From: Varanus komodoensis
Taxonomy: Eukaryota > Chordata > Lepidosauria > Squamata > Varanidae
Assembly: GCF_004798865.1 (NCBI RefSeq)
Contig: NW_025335568.1
Location: forward strand, 49,827,058 to 49,891,057
Direction of reading: 5' to 3'
Length of the DNA: 64,000 bases
Position 1 is the stretch's first letter, and every line of letters begins with the position of its first letter. A program made the translations under genes and the position numbers. Below, piece by piece: positions 1-12,889 of this stretch. A model generated the notes under the pieces. It did no database searches. It was given only the letters and a program-made list of their open reading frames with translations, and was not told where the DNA came from.

Positions 1-1888
1 ATTGGCACAGATAATTTTTTCTGGCACTCATAAACTGGGAGAAGACAACAAAGACCTTTGCACTGCTGGCTACATAGGAAGGCAATCACCGAGATGAATG
101 AAAGGAAAGCTGATTATTTATTTATTTTGTTTTTGCTACTATCAGTGGTACAGCCACGAGCTTTTCTGGCACTAATATTGAAACAACATCCTCCACCAGA
201 GGGGAAGACACTAATGGCATGGCTTGTAGCAGCCTTTAGTTAATGAGAACATTCTTCTATTTGATCCATAAATGCACTGGATAGAATAATACAACTATGG
301 GGTTTTTTTGCTTTGTGTATGGCATGGACTCAAATTGTTGTATAAATAATTATTCCAATGTGAAGTCTTCAAGCTTTTTAAAATTATAAACTGATCATGT
401 CAACTGGGACTAATGATAGTTGTCATCTGACATAGGGAGAGCACTGAATTTCTAAATTTCGGATTATAATATAAGTTATGCAAATTCTGTTGCACCTCTA
501 AGTGTACAATCCTATGGTATCTTGACCCTGGGAGACTAGGATTCTTGAGATCCAAGCCCCAAAAGCCTATGATCCAAGTGCCCACCCCTTGCAGCTGGCA
601 TGGAAAGCACCGGGTTGCAACTGAGCTTTGGAGTGTGGGAGAAACAGTCCTGATGGTGGTAGAAAATCACCTCCAGTAGCAGAGGGTGTTCCAGTAGTAG
701 CAGGGTGTTCCATCCAGGCTTCCAGGAACCATGGCAAGAGTCACATTTTTACTGCAGTTATTCCTTTCATGAGCTCACAGCTCTCTCGGAGACACTGGAA
801 ATATACCGGCTCAGGCTGCTGAGAAGCCTCCCTGGGGTTGCCTCTCTGGTCATAAAGACCATGAACAGAGCACTCAGTCCCGCAAATGCAGTTCCCAGTG
901 ACAGTATCAGCCATGCTGTTGTTCCCCCAGGAGGCTGAAAGCTTTCCTGGGTCATGATCCATTGTCTCCTACCAAGGGTATGAGAAGCTCCCCGTGATTC
1001 TATACAGGGGAGTGGCCTCCTGGAATCGCTGTCTGCTCTGGCAGGAAGAACTGTCCCTCAGCCTGTGCTTATGCCTGATGGGGTCTTTCTCCCTTCCCTT
1101 TTCTTGTTGCCAGGCCCAAGGAGACGGCCCTGCAAAACTGTCTCTCACTCTTCTCTCAGAGCACTCTTCTTTCTGCCCTGTTGCAGGATGTTGTCAGCAG
1201 CCACCTCTGTCCTCAGGTTGAGTCTTCCAGTTGAGAAGGATGGGCCATATCAGTCTCCAATGCCTCCCATCTCTCCCATTCATCAGGCAGTGGGAGGCCA
1301 GGCCAGACTGATTGGTTGGGACTCCAGTGCCTCACTGCTGAGCAAGACACTATGCCCACCCTCTCTGAGCCTGCATCTTTGTCTCTGGTGAAGCTCCACC
1401 TGGACTGGGGCAAGGCCCTACAGAGGGAGAATACTTGTTAAGAGACCACTGAGAGGGATGGAAGCAGCAAATTCACCAAAGCTTGGTAGACTGAGGGCCT
1501 GAATGGAAGCCCCCTACAAACTTTCCATAGGCTTTAAGCTAGAATGTGTTGGTATTTGAGCTATTTTGGTACTTCTCCCTTTTGCGTTTGGTTCTGCCCA
1601 CCACTGGAATATTGTCCCCAAGTATCTCCAAAATGGAATTTGGTTCTCATGCTGAAATACCTGTTGGCACAACTCTGTCCGCTTCCAGCAGTTGTTGGAG
1701 CAAGTTGCTCTCTCTCAGAACTGTCCAAGGTGCTGTAGTCAGTCTGTCTTGTCATCTTGGCTGGTGCTGCCTATGCCGGGTGAGCTCAGGGTCTTCAGTA
1801 GCACTTGCTCTCAGCTTACATTCTGCCTCTCATCTCATGTATCCCTGTGCTAAAATAGGGTTCATCCTAGAGATTATATGTTCAGTTT
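1..1888. other. Unrecognised non-coding stretch
   Basis: No recognisable gene or repeat family. From about 1,015 to 1,420 the plus strand is richer in C and T and gives overlapping frames of 60-145 codons on both strands. None has a known domain or a consistent codon pattern. A short piece near 500-530 (CAATCCTATGG followed by CCTGGGAG) faintly resembles the short palindromic repeat listed at 15,325 and 47,200, but is too degraded to call. Confidence 0.5.
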
Positions 1889-1911
1889 ATCCATCCATCC
1901 ATCCATCCACC
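1889..1911. repeat. (ATCC)n microsatellite
   Basis: About five uninterrupted ATCC units. Short simple repeat. Confidence 0.9.
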
Positions 1912-4125
1912 TTCACCAACAAAGCAAGATTAATTCTGGCAACAGTGCAGTCTGAAAAAGAAGCTTGGAATACCTTCTGATCCATATGTTGCAAGTGTTC
2001 CCATATCTTTTTATGTTTTAGTCCCAATGAAGGCTTTGAATCAATCTTGATTCTGATACTGTTCTCAACATTCATGAGCATGAGTCATCCTTAAAATGAA
2101 CATTTTCTCATTTTCCACACTGTCACCAGTGTCACATTTTATAGGCAATATCAGAGTACATGTAGCTTCATGAGGTTCTGCAGTCATAAAATGAGGTTCT
2201 GAGGCCATAAAAGATCTGTAAGATATGATAGAAGTCATATAAACTATGGCAAGAAAAACTGCATAGTATAAGTTATGTAATAGAGGACATACTTCTGAAT
2301 TTTGACATCTCTTTTATGTAGCTAAAAATACCATATTTCCCAATGGATTGTGATTAGAAGGTTTCACAGGTGTTGCAAGACTAGCAAGAGATTTATCTTA
2401 AAATTCATTTTAAATGCCCGAGAGACTGATGCCATCATCTGAAACTATTTTGGCTCTGTAGGGTTTGGTAGAACTCCCCCAGAGTAGAGGAGTTAGGTCT
2501 TCTGCGCTTAATTAATTCAAAGCATTTGTCAAGGAGGTTTGTACCAGTAATTGCCCTTGGAGAGGCATAATCAGTCCCTCTAATAATGAATTCAGGTGAC
2601 GAGTGCTGAAAAATGGAGCCTAAACTGAGAAGCAAGAGTGAGGTGATAGCATGCTCAAGGCTTCATCAAGAATTATAGAAATAGACTTTTGGTTTAGTCT
2701 GAATGGTGACTCCTTCCCCAGGCATCCCCAGGGAGGATCGGTTCTGCTCAATGGTCATTGAAGGTTGACCGTCAGCTGAAGAAGAAAACTGAGCAGGCTA
2801 ATAAAGTTCCTTTCCTGAACATCTTACAGCTTATAGTGTTCAACGGAAGGGCTTGAACCTTGAACAGGAAAGCTCTTGTCAGGGTGATGATATATTGCAA
2901 CATTTTGCTGCAGTTCTCCTCTGTTTGCTGTTTCTTTGTCTGGATGATGACAATGTCAATGACAGTGATGATTTCTAATGTGGTTGAAGTTTCCATTCAA
3001 AACCGATTTATTCTGAAGTAGTTCAGTGGACTTCAGAGAAACCACACTAGGGTAAGTGTTTTTTCTTCTTGTGCCTACAGGCTGCAAGGTATGCATGCTG
3101 GTCTGAAGGGAGAAAACTATACAAACAAGTAAGCTAAGGGTACAATCTGATGGCTACTACATGAAGTCTAGACAACCATCGAATAATACATAATGTTGGT
3201 TAGTGAGATAGTGATGGGCCCACACTGACCTCATGAGCTTCATCACTGAGTGCAGTTCTCAACCCAGATCTCCCCAGGCATTGTCTGGCATGCTTCCCAC
3301 TGGACAATGTCGGGTGCCTCACCTTCCCCATCTAGGTGGTTTGGAGGATCCCATGATGTTGACTCTGCAGGTTAGTTCTTCATGATTTGAGTGAGTTTCT
3401 TAGTTCCTTTGCTGAATAGAGTTTTCTCCCTCTTTTTCTCTTATCCCAGAGATATTTTGAATATGCTAAATGGTCTAAGCAATTATTATCATCAGTAGAG
3501 GTGGTGGTAGTAGTAAATTAAGCACATTAAGGATCGTGAGATGCCTTTGAAAATATTATTTTCAAAAGGAAGAAACTGCACAAGGGAATATAAACAAAAT
3601 GTTCAGCTTTAGCCCAAAATGAGACAATTGATCTGATGACAAAACTGGGTGTTGCATTTTGCCTCCCAGCCCCTATTACACCACTCCTATGGCTGTGAAA
3701 GTTGGGTTGCTGTGTATGGCCTCATAGGAGCCATAGGGCAACACAATGGTAACACATCTGGGAGTAAATGAGAAGCACACAGCCTGCATTCCATCAAGCT
3801 GAAAGCTGCAGACATCCTATAGGGAAACCCACCAGCACTTTGATCAATGTTCTAGGTGTTTTGCCTGCGGAGTTGTCAAAACACATCTCACACCACAGCA
3901 TGTGCCTGGAAGGCTATACTGAGCTTGGCATTCCATAAGTCACACTGTCTTGCCTTTTGGCTTTGATATTTGATTGCAAACATCATGTATTTCTACTGAA
4001 CAAATGCAGCTGGTCATATAAGGAAGCAAAGCATGAAAGGTTGTTGTGGACAATCTTTTCATCCAATTCTATTCACAATATTATAATGCTACAGCTGTTT
4101 CTTTACGTCCCATAATTGTATTATA
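1912..4125. other. Unrecognised stretch with one small hairpin
   Basis: No gene or family recognised. A small inverted repeat pairs CCTATGGCT (3,686-3,694) with AGCCATAGG (3,729-3,737), nine exact base pairs around a 34-base loop. The segment 3,230-3,300 weakly resembles a reversed tRNA-SINE head, but not well enough to call. Confidence 0.45.
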
Positions 4126-4356
4126 TTTCTATTTATTATATTTATATCCCACCTTTCTTCTTGTGAAGAACCCAAGGAAGCATACATAACCTTACTTATT
4201 CTCCCTGTGTCATTCTTACGATAGCCTTGAAAGGTAGGTTAGCCTGAGAGTTGAGAACAGGCCCAAAGCCACCCTGTAAGTCTCATGGCCATAGGGGGAC
4301 TAGAACCTGGGTTTCCCAAGCCCCAGTCCAGTACTCCAACCCCATCACACTGGCTC
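4126..4356 (-). mobile_element. tRNA-derived MIR-like SINE with L2-type tail
   Basis: Read on the minus strand it starts with the tRNA-like head (AGAGCCAGTGTGATGGGGTT), passes a B-box-like GGTTC segment, then a CORE-like middle with the ACCTACC motif near 4,233. It ends in the LINE-like tail that gives TTTATATCCCACC on the plus strand. Such SINEs are transcribed by RNA polymerase III and copied by an L2-type LINE. The copy looks almost full length but diverged, so it is old. Other copies here are at 12.9, 24.7, 43.5 and 52.7 kb. Confidence 0.75.
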
Positions 4357-5850
4357 TTATGATAGTGACAAAGCTTTGGTCTTTTGAGTCTATCTCAGCC
4401 CCAATAGGGCTGCCCCTGAATTGTTTTGTGCTGGAGTGAGCTGCTTTCTGAACTGCTGAAAGGGAGCCCAGACCAAATCTGGTGGTCAATGCATAGCCCT
4501 AACCACACAATGCAAGTGTACATAGTACTGTCAGCACACACTTGCCCATTTTGTAGGCTGGGAAAGAGAACTCTTTGGAGACAAGTTTGTCTCATTTTGA
4601 ATGCTTGAGGAAATAACGAGCCAATTTCAAATCAGGGAGAGACGAATTCACACATCACTAATCTTTGGCAGCCAGAGACATTCTGTAGGGTATAAAAGAA
4701 ATATTTCTGCTAAAGTGTTGCTGAGCATAATCTGCAGTAGCATTGCTTTTCTTTGAAGTTTTGTAAATTGGCTTGCTGATAAGAATAATCTTCATGATAG
4801 CAATTTTTCCATCTTTTAAGATTCATTGGCCATTAATTACAGTTGGTGAGGACACTGCACATGTGTTGAGTAGTAACATGACAGCTAGTGCAGAGCAACA
4901 GACTCATTTATAATACTGTCAGTTTTGTTATAGATCAGAGCATTTCCAGGAAACAGGATTCAGGAAATTAAAGCAACTCTATTTTGAATATTTAGGAAGC
5001 TACTAACCTGAAATTCCACACAGGGGATGCTGCAAATATTACAGAAGTTCAGAAAGTAGACTCCAAAAGTTTCTTTCTTTCTCTCTTCCCTTTAGGTCTA
5101 TAAAAAGACACTGAAATGCAGGCATTCTGTCATTCTAATGTGCATCCAATCTTTTACTAGAACTGTGGCACAGTTTCTAGAAATCCCAGGAGATCATTCT
5201 AACCTTCTTGTGAGTCTTACATGATTTCACAAGCTTACTTTTCTGCAGGCATTTATGAGTCATTTCACCTATTACCAATTCAGCATGGACACTTCATGCA
5301 TCCAAAGGGTATTATTTAGTGTGGAGGTGTTGTACCTCTTTCAGGCCTTCCTCTTTCAGAGAAGTTCTTGGCAGGCAAATGCCCATCATGGCCAGGCCTG
5401 AAGGCAAAAGGAGTGGTGTCCAAATACTCAGAATGTCAGTATATTTTTGTTTAAATCTCTTGGTGCTGGTAATGAAGACTCCAGAGTTATTTCAACCTTT
5501 TGGAGTGGTGAGAAACTGCAGAAAAGCCAGGAGACCACAAAACATCAGGGATCAAGGAAAAGAGGACACAGCCAGGGAAGAAGGCCAAACCTGAGCCATG
5601 GGCCTGGTTCAGCACCCCTGATTCAGTGAATGAAGTGGCTTAAGTTTCATCTTGTAACTATATTAGAACTGTTATTGGTGTGGACATGCATTGAGATGGG
5701 GGAGGAATTGTACAATTGAGCATGCCCTTACTCACTCCCAATGCCTGGAAAAGTATGCATGCATACTAAGCAGCCATGCATAGTTTCCGACACACGCCTG
5801 AGCATGTTCAAGGGGGCAGGGTCCCCCAACCCAATGGACAGAACTTGCAC
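4357..5850. other. Unrecognised non-coding stretch
   Basis: No recognisable gene or repeat. The 91-codon frame at 5,319-5,594 has no domain and no homology I can name. Confidence 0.45.
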
Positions 5851-5854
5851 AGTT

Positions 5855-6125
5855 ATAATTTGTGTTGTACAGCTGCCTCCTCTGATTGGGCTGGATCCAG
5901 GATCTGCAAGATGACCACTTGCAGAAGGTCCCTCTGCTTATTTTGGAGATTCCACCCACAAGCTCATCTCATGTTAGTCTGACTTTCTGTGTAGTGTTCT
6001 CAGAAAGCTGGAGGGACTGCCATGGGAAGGTAAAGTGGGGAAATCCACTTCTGCTAACACAGTTGATCCAGGATGAATCTGGATCCAATCCAGGAGCAGG
6101 AGAAGATGCCAGTTTACTGGCATGA
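5855..6125 (-). repeat. Unclassified interspersed repeat, family Y copy 1
   Basis: Reverse complement of the family also seen at 11,258-11,508 (plus) and 44,945-45,175 (minus). Shared landmarks in order are a TTGGATCCA-type block, a CT-rich block, a CTGAAAATGCTGCACAGAAAG-like block (here CTGAGAACACTACACAGAAAG), a GTGGG plus GGATC segment, and a second GGATCCA. No coding capacity, poly-A tail or terminal inverted repeat was seen. The frames crossing it reflect chance open sequence. Confidence 0.6.
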
Positions 6126-6940
6126 ACCCTTTTTCTCCTACCTCTTTTAGGTACATCTGCAAGAATGTTTAGACCCATGTTCTTTACTCGAGGAACATCA
6201 GAGAATATGTGATGAATACATCCAATATGCACGGATGCCCTTTCATGACCCTCGCATGAATTTTCTGAGTAAGGCTTCTGTATACCTGCTTCTCTGTTAC
6301 ATGCAATACCATCAGCATGGTGCATCTTGATTAGCGTTTTACAGCACATTTTGCTTTGGTGCAGGGCTGGCCCACCGAAATCAACAGCCTTAATTCTCTG
6401 TTTGATTATGGCCTCAGGATCTGGGGGCACACTGAGGGGAAAAAAACAAGTGGATGCTCTGGGTCTTATTGTTTTGCTACCCTAGTACAATAGCTGATGC
6501 AGCTGTGCTGTACACTTTGAAACTGCTCTGGTAGCACATAGGAGGGATAGATAAAATTACTAATCTCCTGCAGCTCTGGTTGAATGATTCTGCAGCCCAG
6601 CTACTGTCTCAATGAAGTGCTTTTCAGAACTAATTCCTACATGACCAATTCCTGTTCAAAGCATACCTGGCTAGCTTGCTAGAGGGGCACACTTTGGCTG
6701 TAGAGATGAATCATTTAACTACCACTTGAAATGCTGACATTTTGTACATGGGAACGTGTAACAGCTCTCCAGAAATTCATGCTGTTCTGATTATAATGTG
6801 GATTATGCTTACCATAATGTCATGGGCCCATTATGTATTTTTTATAAATGGGTTTGTAATAAGTAACACAACTGCTCCTTTTCTGACCCAATCATTTCAT
6901 GAACTTGTAATAGCTGTGTTTTACTCTTCAGAGGCTGTAG
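6126..6940. other. Unrecognised non-coding stretch
   Basis: Nothing recognised. The 153-codon minus frame at 5,969-6,430 starts here and runs into the family Y repeat, so it is not taken as a gene. Confidence 0.45.
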
Positions 6941-6943
6941 ACT

Positions 6944-7045
6944 TAGGGTGGCTAAATGTCTTATGGATTGTCAAAGGGCAATCCTGTATTTCAGAAAGCT
7001 ATCAGAGGAGAATCCTCTATTTGAAGGTGGAAGGACCACCAAAAC
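6944..7045 (+). repeat. Unclassified interspersed repeat, family Z copy 1
   Basis: Shares the order GGGTGGC, a CTTATGGATTGTCAAAGGG block, AATCCTGTATTTCAGA, then AATCCTCTATTTGAAGG with the copy at 60,604-60,708. A shorter piece is at 56,918-56,965. No coding capacity is visible. Confidence 0.5.
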
Positions 7046-8495
7046 ATGTAAACTCCCACATGCAGGGTGGGGGGAGGGGGAATGGTAGCCACTAGGAGGA
7101 GAAATCATATGCACAAACACTACTCATGGGATGTATAGATTTTCTTAAATGTGCTTCATTCGTGTTTCATGGATTGCCAGTTGCCTTTTCTCTGTTGGCT
7201 GCTTATTGATGGAATTAATTTATTTTTCATTTCATAAACTTGCATTTGTTCGCACTTGTGCAAATTTGCAATTGTACAAATTGGCACATCCAAAATGTGC
7301 AACGGGTACATTTATCTCACAAGAGTAAAATGCATATTACTGGTCCAGGGTTTTTTTTAATTCTATTTTTTATTATTAATTTTTGTAAAATGATGGAAAG
7401 TAAAAACCAACAAACACACAACCAAAACTCCAAACTCCAAACCTCAGACCAAGCACCAAGCACCAAACCAAAACCAGAAGAAACAAAACAAAATGAAATA
7501 CCAAGACAAAAAACAAGAAACCATTTCTGCAAGACCAGGGAATTTGTGCTGCTTGGGAAAAGCTGGTCTGCTGTAAAATTCACAGGTTTGATTCAGAGAA
7601 ATCCAAACTCATTTGAATCCATTGCAGGTTTTTCTGATGCCCCTACGTACGTACCACACATAGTCCTGGATGATGAATGGCTATGATTTCAAATAAAAAT
7701 GAAATTGATTCCATTCATATCCATTTATTACCAGTGCAGTTTATTTTGTAATAAAAGATCATTGAAATATGAAATAATTAGTTGATGGTGTTATTGCTTT
7801 AAGTAATAAAATGTATTTAAAAGGAAAAAAAGTAAGAACTTTAAACTGAAAGGGCCCCAATCAGTACAGTTTTTATAATCATTATGAAATGAATACCCAT
7901 AGCAATGGCCTTGCAGGAAAATTATACAAAGGATCAAATGACAGTGTGAAATGGGCATACCAACAACAACAACATTGAAAGGCCCAGCTCATAATGCTCT
8001 GAATATGAACAGTATTTCCTTCTGTCATTCTGGCTGCTTTCTTAATGTGAAATGCGGTCCAACCATGTTCTGAGCACAGAGATACAGAGAACAAGATGGT
8101 TTTATTAGACCATATGCCCAGTCTGGGAAGCCCACTGTGAAGATCCTACTGAGTGGCTCCACCTCTTTACCATGGCAAGCTGCTTGTTTACCTGCTGCCC
8201 GCAGTCAGCGGTGGTGGCCAGAAGGAGATGCAGGAGATGCCATGGCCACCTTGCCCACTGGCTCTCTGTCTCTCCAGCAAGGAAGTGGCATCAATGGTGA
8301 GAAAGCAGATGAGGAACTCTTGCAGGGAGATGGTAGGCTCCTTGATGGAGGGCTGACCTTAGTGCCTTGCATATTCTATGCCCCTCCAGTCAGTGTCCAA
8401 CTGACCAAATGCTAAAACCAAATAGCTGCTCTGTAGATAAACACATGAAATAATGCTTTTATATGTTAAACCCTTCATACACACTGCTTGCTGTG
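7046..8495. other. Unrecognised stretch with A/C-rich low-complexity tract
   Basis: From about 7,395 to 7,520 the plus strand is built almost only of A and C (CCAAAC, CAAAAC and AACAAA words), which explains the long open frame at 7,240-7,686. From 8,130 to 8,420 the base content is more GC-rich, but no family or gene is recognised. Confidence 0.5.
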
Positions 8496-8496
8496 A

Positions 8497-8570
8497 AGTG
8501 ATGGGAGCTACAATGCCTGCCTGGAAGGTTGAAGAGCACAAGCTGGGTTCCTGGTGTAGAAGGCTGGGCA
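8497..8570 (-). repeat. Half copy of a foldback (MITE-like) repeat
   Basis: Contains GATGGGAGCTACAATGCCTG followed by CTGGAAGGTTGAAGAGCACA. It matches one arm of a dispersed palindrome whose arms read as 'ACTACAACTCCCATCA' and its complement. Fuller copies are at 13,348, 46,530 and 56,985. Probably a short non-autonomous DNA transposon, from its palindromic form. Confidence 0.45.
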
Positions 8571-8571
8571 T

Positions 8572-10235
8572 GCGGAGGGCTCCCACAGAAGTCAGCTGGA
8601 ACACGGCTGCATGGTGGAGGACCAAGCCAAGGTCCAGGCCTACTTGGGGTGTGCATAATAGCCAGTGATTCTCTGTTAGTGGCATGGATCCCTAACCCTG
8701 ATGACCCTAAACTCATGGCAGTGGTGAGAGCAATGTAGGATGGTGCTGCCTCCTACATGCTCCACTAGGTGCTGCCATTGGAACAATGCCCTTCCATCAC
8801 GGCTGGCTCTCCAACAGGGACAACTGGGTGGTGGTGGCTGTAGATGCAGAAGCACTGCATGGAAGTCAGCACTCCTCGCTCAGCATGGCCGGTGTCATTA
8901 GCAGTCAAGACCACCCCTTGGCTGCTCTCGTGCCCTGATTGGCTCTGTCCCTCCCTTACCCTACACAAAGACAGGGTCTGATTAGTTCAGCTCACTTATA
9001 CTTAAAGTTAAGAAAGAAAACAACAACAAACTTCCATTTTTTTTAAAAAAAATGGCATGCCTTTGGGCTGCAGCCTTAACCAGGGGACTGTCATGGCACT
9101 TCCTTTTACAAATGAGTCAAATGGAAGGCTGGGAAGGTGGGTGGGAGCGAAAAGTATATTGAACTGCAACACACTGCTCTGCTCCTGTGGTTTTTAAAAA
9201 AGAAGCAGCACAGGGCTGATACGGCAGTGGTAAGGCAAGGGGGGCAACGGTCTCAGAGCCCTGTCTGCCCTAGCAGTGTCTCTGGCTTCTGTGCATGACT
9301 CTTTGTCAACAGTATGAGCTGGGACACAAATCTCCAAACCAAATAAAGTTCTCTGAAACCAATTCTGAATTGACCTGACCTCTGAAAGCTGAATCCATGT
9401 GTTTACCTCTACTCCTTCCGAACTGCTGAAGATTTGGCTTCATTCCTTGCACATCGCGTGGTTTGCTAAAGCCACTGGTGCACGTTTTTTCTCATTCAGC
9501 CTGGAGCAGCGCACTGCAGGGGTTTGTTATGAATTCAGATGCCAGACTTAATTGACCCTTCAAAAATTATATCAGAGCTGTGCTTCTGTGAGAATGATCT
9601 TAGGATCTCATTTATGTGGCATGACTAACACGTTCATCCAATTTTGCATTTACAATGAGTGCTAGGGCTTTCAAGGAAGTCAGATGGAGAACATGTAAAT
9701 ACCTGTCAAAGCCCCTTTAATTACCTCTGAAATGGGGGGTGGGGACATTGTAGTAGTCTTATTAAAATGCTTGAATGTGCAGCCACATTAAATTCAAGGC
9801 ATGGAAGATAATCACATTTCTTCAACTGCCTTGCAATATTGCAGGAAAAGGGAGGATATCATTAAGTGACCAAGGAATAGTAACTCCGTCTGTCATATCC
9901 AAAATTTTAAAAGTTTTGTGGGAAAGAATAATTCCTAAGGTAGCCAAGTTTTGCTCAGCTTTGCATCTATGGTGGTACACTGGGAGACCTTTGTAAATTG
10001 AAACACTCCAGGTTCAACCATTCATCAAATTCGGTCCACTGCAGAATTGTAGACTGTAGAAACAAGAGCTGTGAATGAAGTCACTCTCATTACGAGAAGG
10101 ATCATAGTGAAAAGAGCCTCATCATCTAGCCATCATGTGACCTCCACCTTATTTGGCAGGCCATGAGGCCAAAGCCCCCTTGGACACAGTGGTGACAGTA
10201 TGGGTAAAGGAATGCTCCCCCAGGAAGGAAATGTA
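8572..10235. other. Unrecognised stretch with a 22-base perfect palindrome
   Basis: At 9,034-9,055 the sequence CCAT, T7, A7, ATGG forms a loop-free palindrome with 11-base arms. It is followed by GCATGC. Nothing else in this stretch is recognised. Confidence 0.5.
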
Positions 10236-10600
10236 TCACCAAATAAGAAGATACTGATCTGCATGAAATTTGCATGTGCTAATTTGTTTGTGTTTGTGTG
10301 TTGAAAATCTGGAGGCAATTAAAATAGAAATACAATATGCCTCACTGCAGGGGGACAATTGTGACCAGGTGACTGGGAAGACTTCTTTCAACTTGGCTGC
10401 AGGCTGAAGGTCTCTAGTAAGGGCTTCCACCACTGAATCTGGTTTTTTTCCCCAGTCAGTGGGGAATTTTAGTTCTAGTTTCCTCATGCTCATTTTCAGT
10501 TCTTTATTATCTTCCTTCTCCTTATTACTAAAGCAAGCATGGCTCTCTAATTTACTTTGCAGTTTAGCTAAAGATTTTTTTAAAGCCATTTTTAGCAGAT
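10236..10600 (-). mobile_element. Possible LINE ORF1-like fragment (tentative)
   Basis: The minus strand has a 117-codon frame whose first 60 residues are charged and helix-prone (KEKEDNKELKMSMRKLELKF), in the style of the coiled-coil start of a LINE ORF1 protein. Upstream on the same strand (to about 10,780) is a more GC-rich leader. I cannot match it to a named family. It could be a chance open frame. Confidence 0.2.
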
Positions 10601-11045
10601 AAACACATCTTGCCGGTTATTACAGCTGGAAGCAATGCAGAATGGTAGGACAAGAATCTCATCTAATCCATGTATTGCAACACACTCTCGAGAATGTGAA
10701 ACTGAGCGGTGTCCCCCTCCCACCTCCGCATGTAGTGGGCGTAAGTGATGTTCAAATCTAACAGTCCCACACAAAAGCAGCATTTGACTTAGCTCCAGTC
10801 ACAGATTGCTTTTTTCTTCAGGAAGCCATGAAACTGTAAATGTATGAAGCAATAAAAACTAAGCCGGTGAACAATGGCCAAACAGTTATGCTAAACCTCC
10901 CCTCTGCAAACCTTGCTTATCAGAGCAAAACAAGGCATCCTAGGCCTTGATGAGGAAAGCAAGAAGTGAAGTGCATTCTAAACCCTTCATCATGACTTCC
11001 CCATCTTGGCAGAAATAAAATATGCCACATCTCTTCCTCTAAGGC

Positions 11046-11165
11046 AGCTTTCCTTAACTGGCTGATTTCTAGAGGTGATGTGGTATAACTCGTGACCACA
11101 TGCTGACTGGTGTTGATGGGAATTCCAATCTACACAGCTGGAAAACATTGATTGGGGAAGGTGGC
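11046..11165. repeat. Foldback (MITE-like) repeat copy
   Basis: Reads through the palindrome centre: a degraded ACTACAACTCCCATCA arm, then GACCACATGCTGACTGGTGT, then GATGGGAATTCCAATCTACA and an end near GATTGGGGAAGG. Same family as 13,348, 29,783, 46,530 and 56,985. Confidence 0.5.
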
Positions 11166-11257
11166 TCTAGAGAAATCCACTAGTTGCCACTCAGCATCCA
11201 ACTACTTATACAGTCTATGAATCTGGTGTGTTATCTCACCTTTTACAAACTCACATG

Positions 11258-11508
11258 GGGTTGGATCCACATTTAAGTGTATGCAGTGGGGCTGGCAGAA
11301 GCACACTGATCTGCTTCCTCTTCCTCACAGCATCCCTTTGTGGCCTCTGAAAATGTTACTCAAAGGGGCAGAGGCCCCAGTTGTGATGTGGCATGTGTGT
11401 GGAGGGGGGATCCTCCTAATCAGATGGAGGCACCTTCCATGAGGTGCCTTCTATGAATTAACTGCAGGTAGAACTTGGATCCATCCTGATACAGATGGGC
11501 GGCCAAGT
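11258..11508 (+). repeat. Unclassified interspersed repeat, family Y copy 2
   Basis: Plus-strand copy. It has TTGGATCCA at 11,261, CTGAAAATGTTACTCAAAGG near 11,347, GTGTGTGGAGGGGGGATCCT near 11,394 and a second TTGGATCCATCC near 11,475. These blocks occur in the same order in the minus-strand copies at 5,855 and 44,945. Confidence 0.6.
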
Positions 11509-12889
11509 TAGTGTTTTGCAGGGGGAAATGGCATCTTAAAATCTCATTATCTGATTATACCATGAGCTGGGACTGAAATATCAGCCTGTGAAAAATAAGC
11601 CCCTCCCTACACTCTAAGGGCCGCTAAAGTTACTCCTTGCAGTAGCCAGGGTTGGACAACATACAGCAGGTTGGATACAGCCTGCATAGCAACCCCTGCC
11701 ACCACCCCAAATCTGTGGGGGCATGAATCTGCTTCATCTACAGCAGAGTGGGAGCCAACATTCTGAGGTTCAATGTGCTGTCAGAGAGAAACAGGCAGGG
11801 CTGGTTAATTCTGCTCCGTCTGTGTCTTTAGGAGCTTGCAAGTACATATTTGTTCTAATGGGAATTAATACTAATCTGCACTCACGTTATTAAGCATTTA
11901 TACACACCCATTAAAAAACTGGTACACCACCCTTAGAATCCACACAGATCGGAAAAGGCCAGTTTGCCATGGATTGCACAGGTCGGAGTCACAGATATTC
12001 CAACTCACTGGAATCCATTGTTGCTTTCTGCTGGAGAATACGCACAGGGCCAGTCATGCATCCTTTGCTTCATGGTAGGCACCTTCCTTAAGCGAGCGTG
12101 CAAACCACATGGGAGGAGTCATGCAATTGGTCCTAGCTGTGTGGCTTTACCTTTCATGCACTTCTCAGAGTAGTGGTGTGTGTGTGTGAGAGAGAGAGTT
12201 GCTGAATGTGGTATTTGGGTACTGGAGAAAAAGCTACTTTTCTCTTGAAATGTAGTTCTGCATTGCAAGATCTAACATGTTTGTTCTTTTCAAAGCATCA
12301 GAACAATCCATATATAATGGAATTCTACACAACTGGTCTCAGTGAGGACAGCATTCAGATTAATATTATTTGAGCAGGGAAGCAGGGTCTTCTTGTGAAG
12401 AATTCCTGCTGAAAGCTGAGTGGGGCTTTCTTCTGTTTTACATGTCTTTGATGAAGGCAATGGATGGAAAGTCTAATAAATTTGGCACCCAGCTCCACTC
12501 CTTTGGTATAACTAATGGGGATGTTCATTCAACGATATTGTTTTACTAAGCAAGCAATAGCTGTGCAATAGCTATATGTTTTAAAGATGTCACTTATACT
12601 TATTAACCCACTAAATCTTTCTGTCCAGGCAATAACACTGCAATTCATCAACAAACAAATGTGAAGGGCATTAATATGGCCTGTGAGAAGATGGTTTCAT
12701 TTACATAAGAAACAGGCTATAGTTGTGTATCACTGATTTTCTATTATAATGGTACTTCAAAATAAAATGTGTGGCTCCTTCCTATAATAGAATGCTTTCA
12801 AAAGCTCTATCACATACCAAATGACTCAGATGTAAACTATGCAAAACATCATGCAGATTTTCATCTACGTGTAGGTGAAAATGCAGAAA
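11509..12889. other. Unrecognised stretch with a GT/GA microsatellite
   Basis: A compound (GT)n(GA)n microsatellite lies at about 12,174-12,198. The rest has no recognised feature. Confidence 0.5.

Noticed and set aside
1546-1980. 144-codon plus-strand frame
   Set aside because: No domain, and it crosses the ATCC microsatellite.
3686-3737. Nine-base-pair hairpin as a possible terminator or small RNA
   Set aside because: Too short, no T run, and such hairpins are expected by chance in 64 kb.
7240-7686. 148-codon plus-strand frame rich in N, Q, K and T
   Set aside because: Produced by the A/C-rich low-complexity tract.
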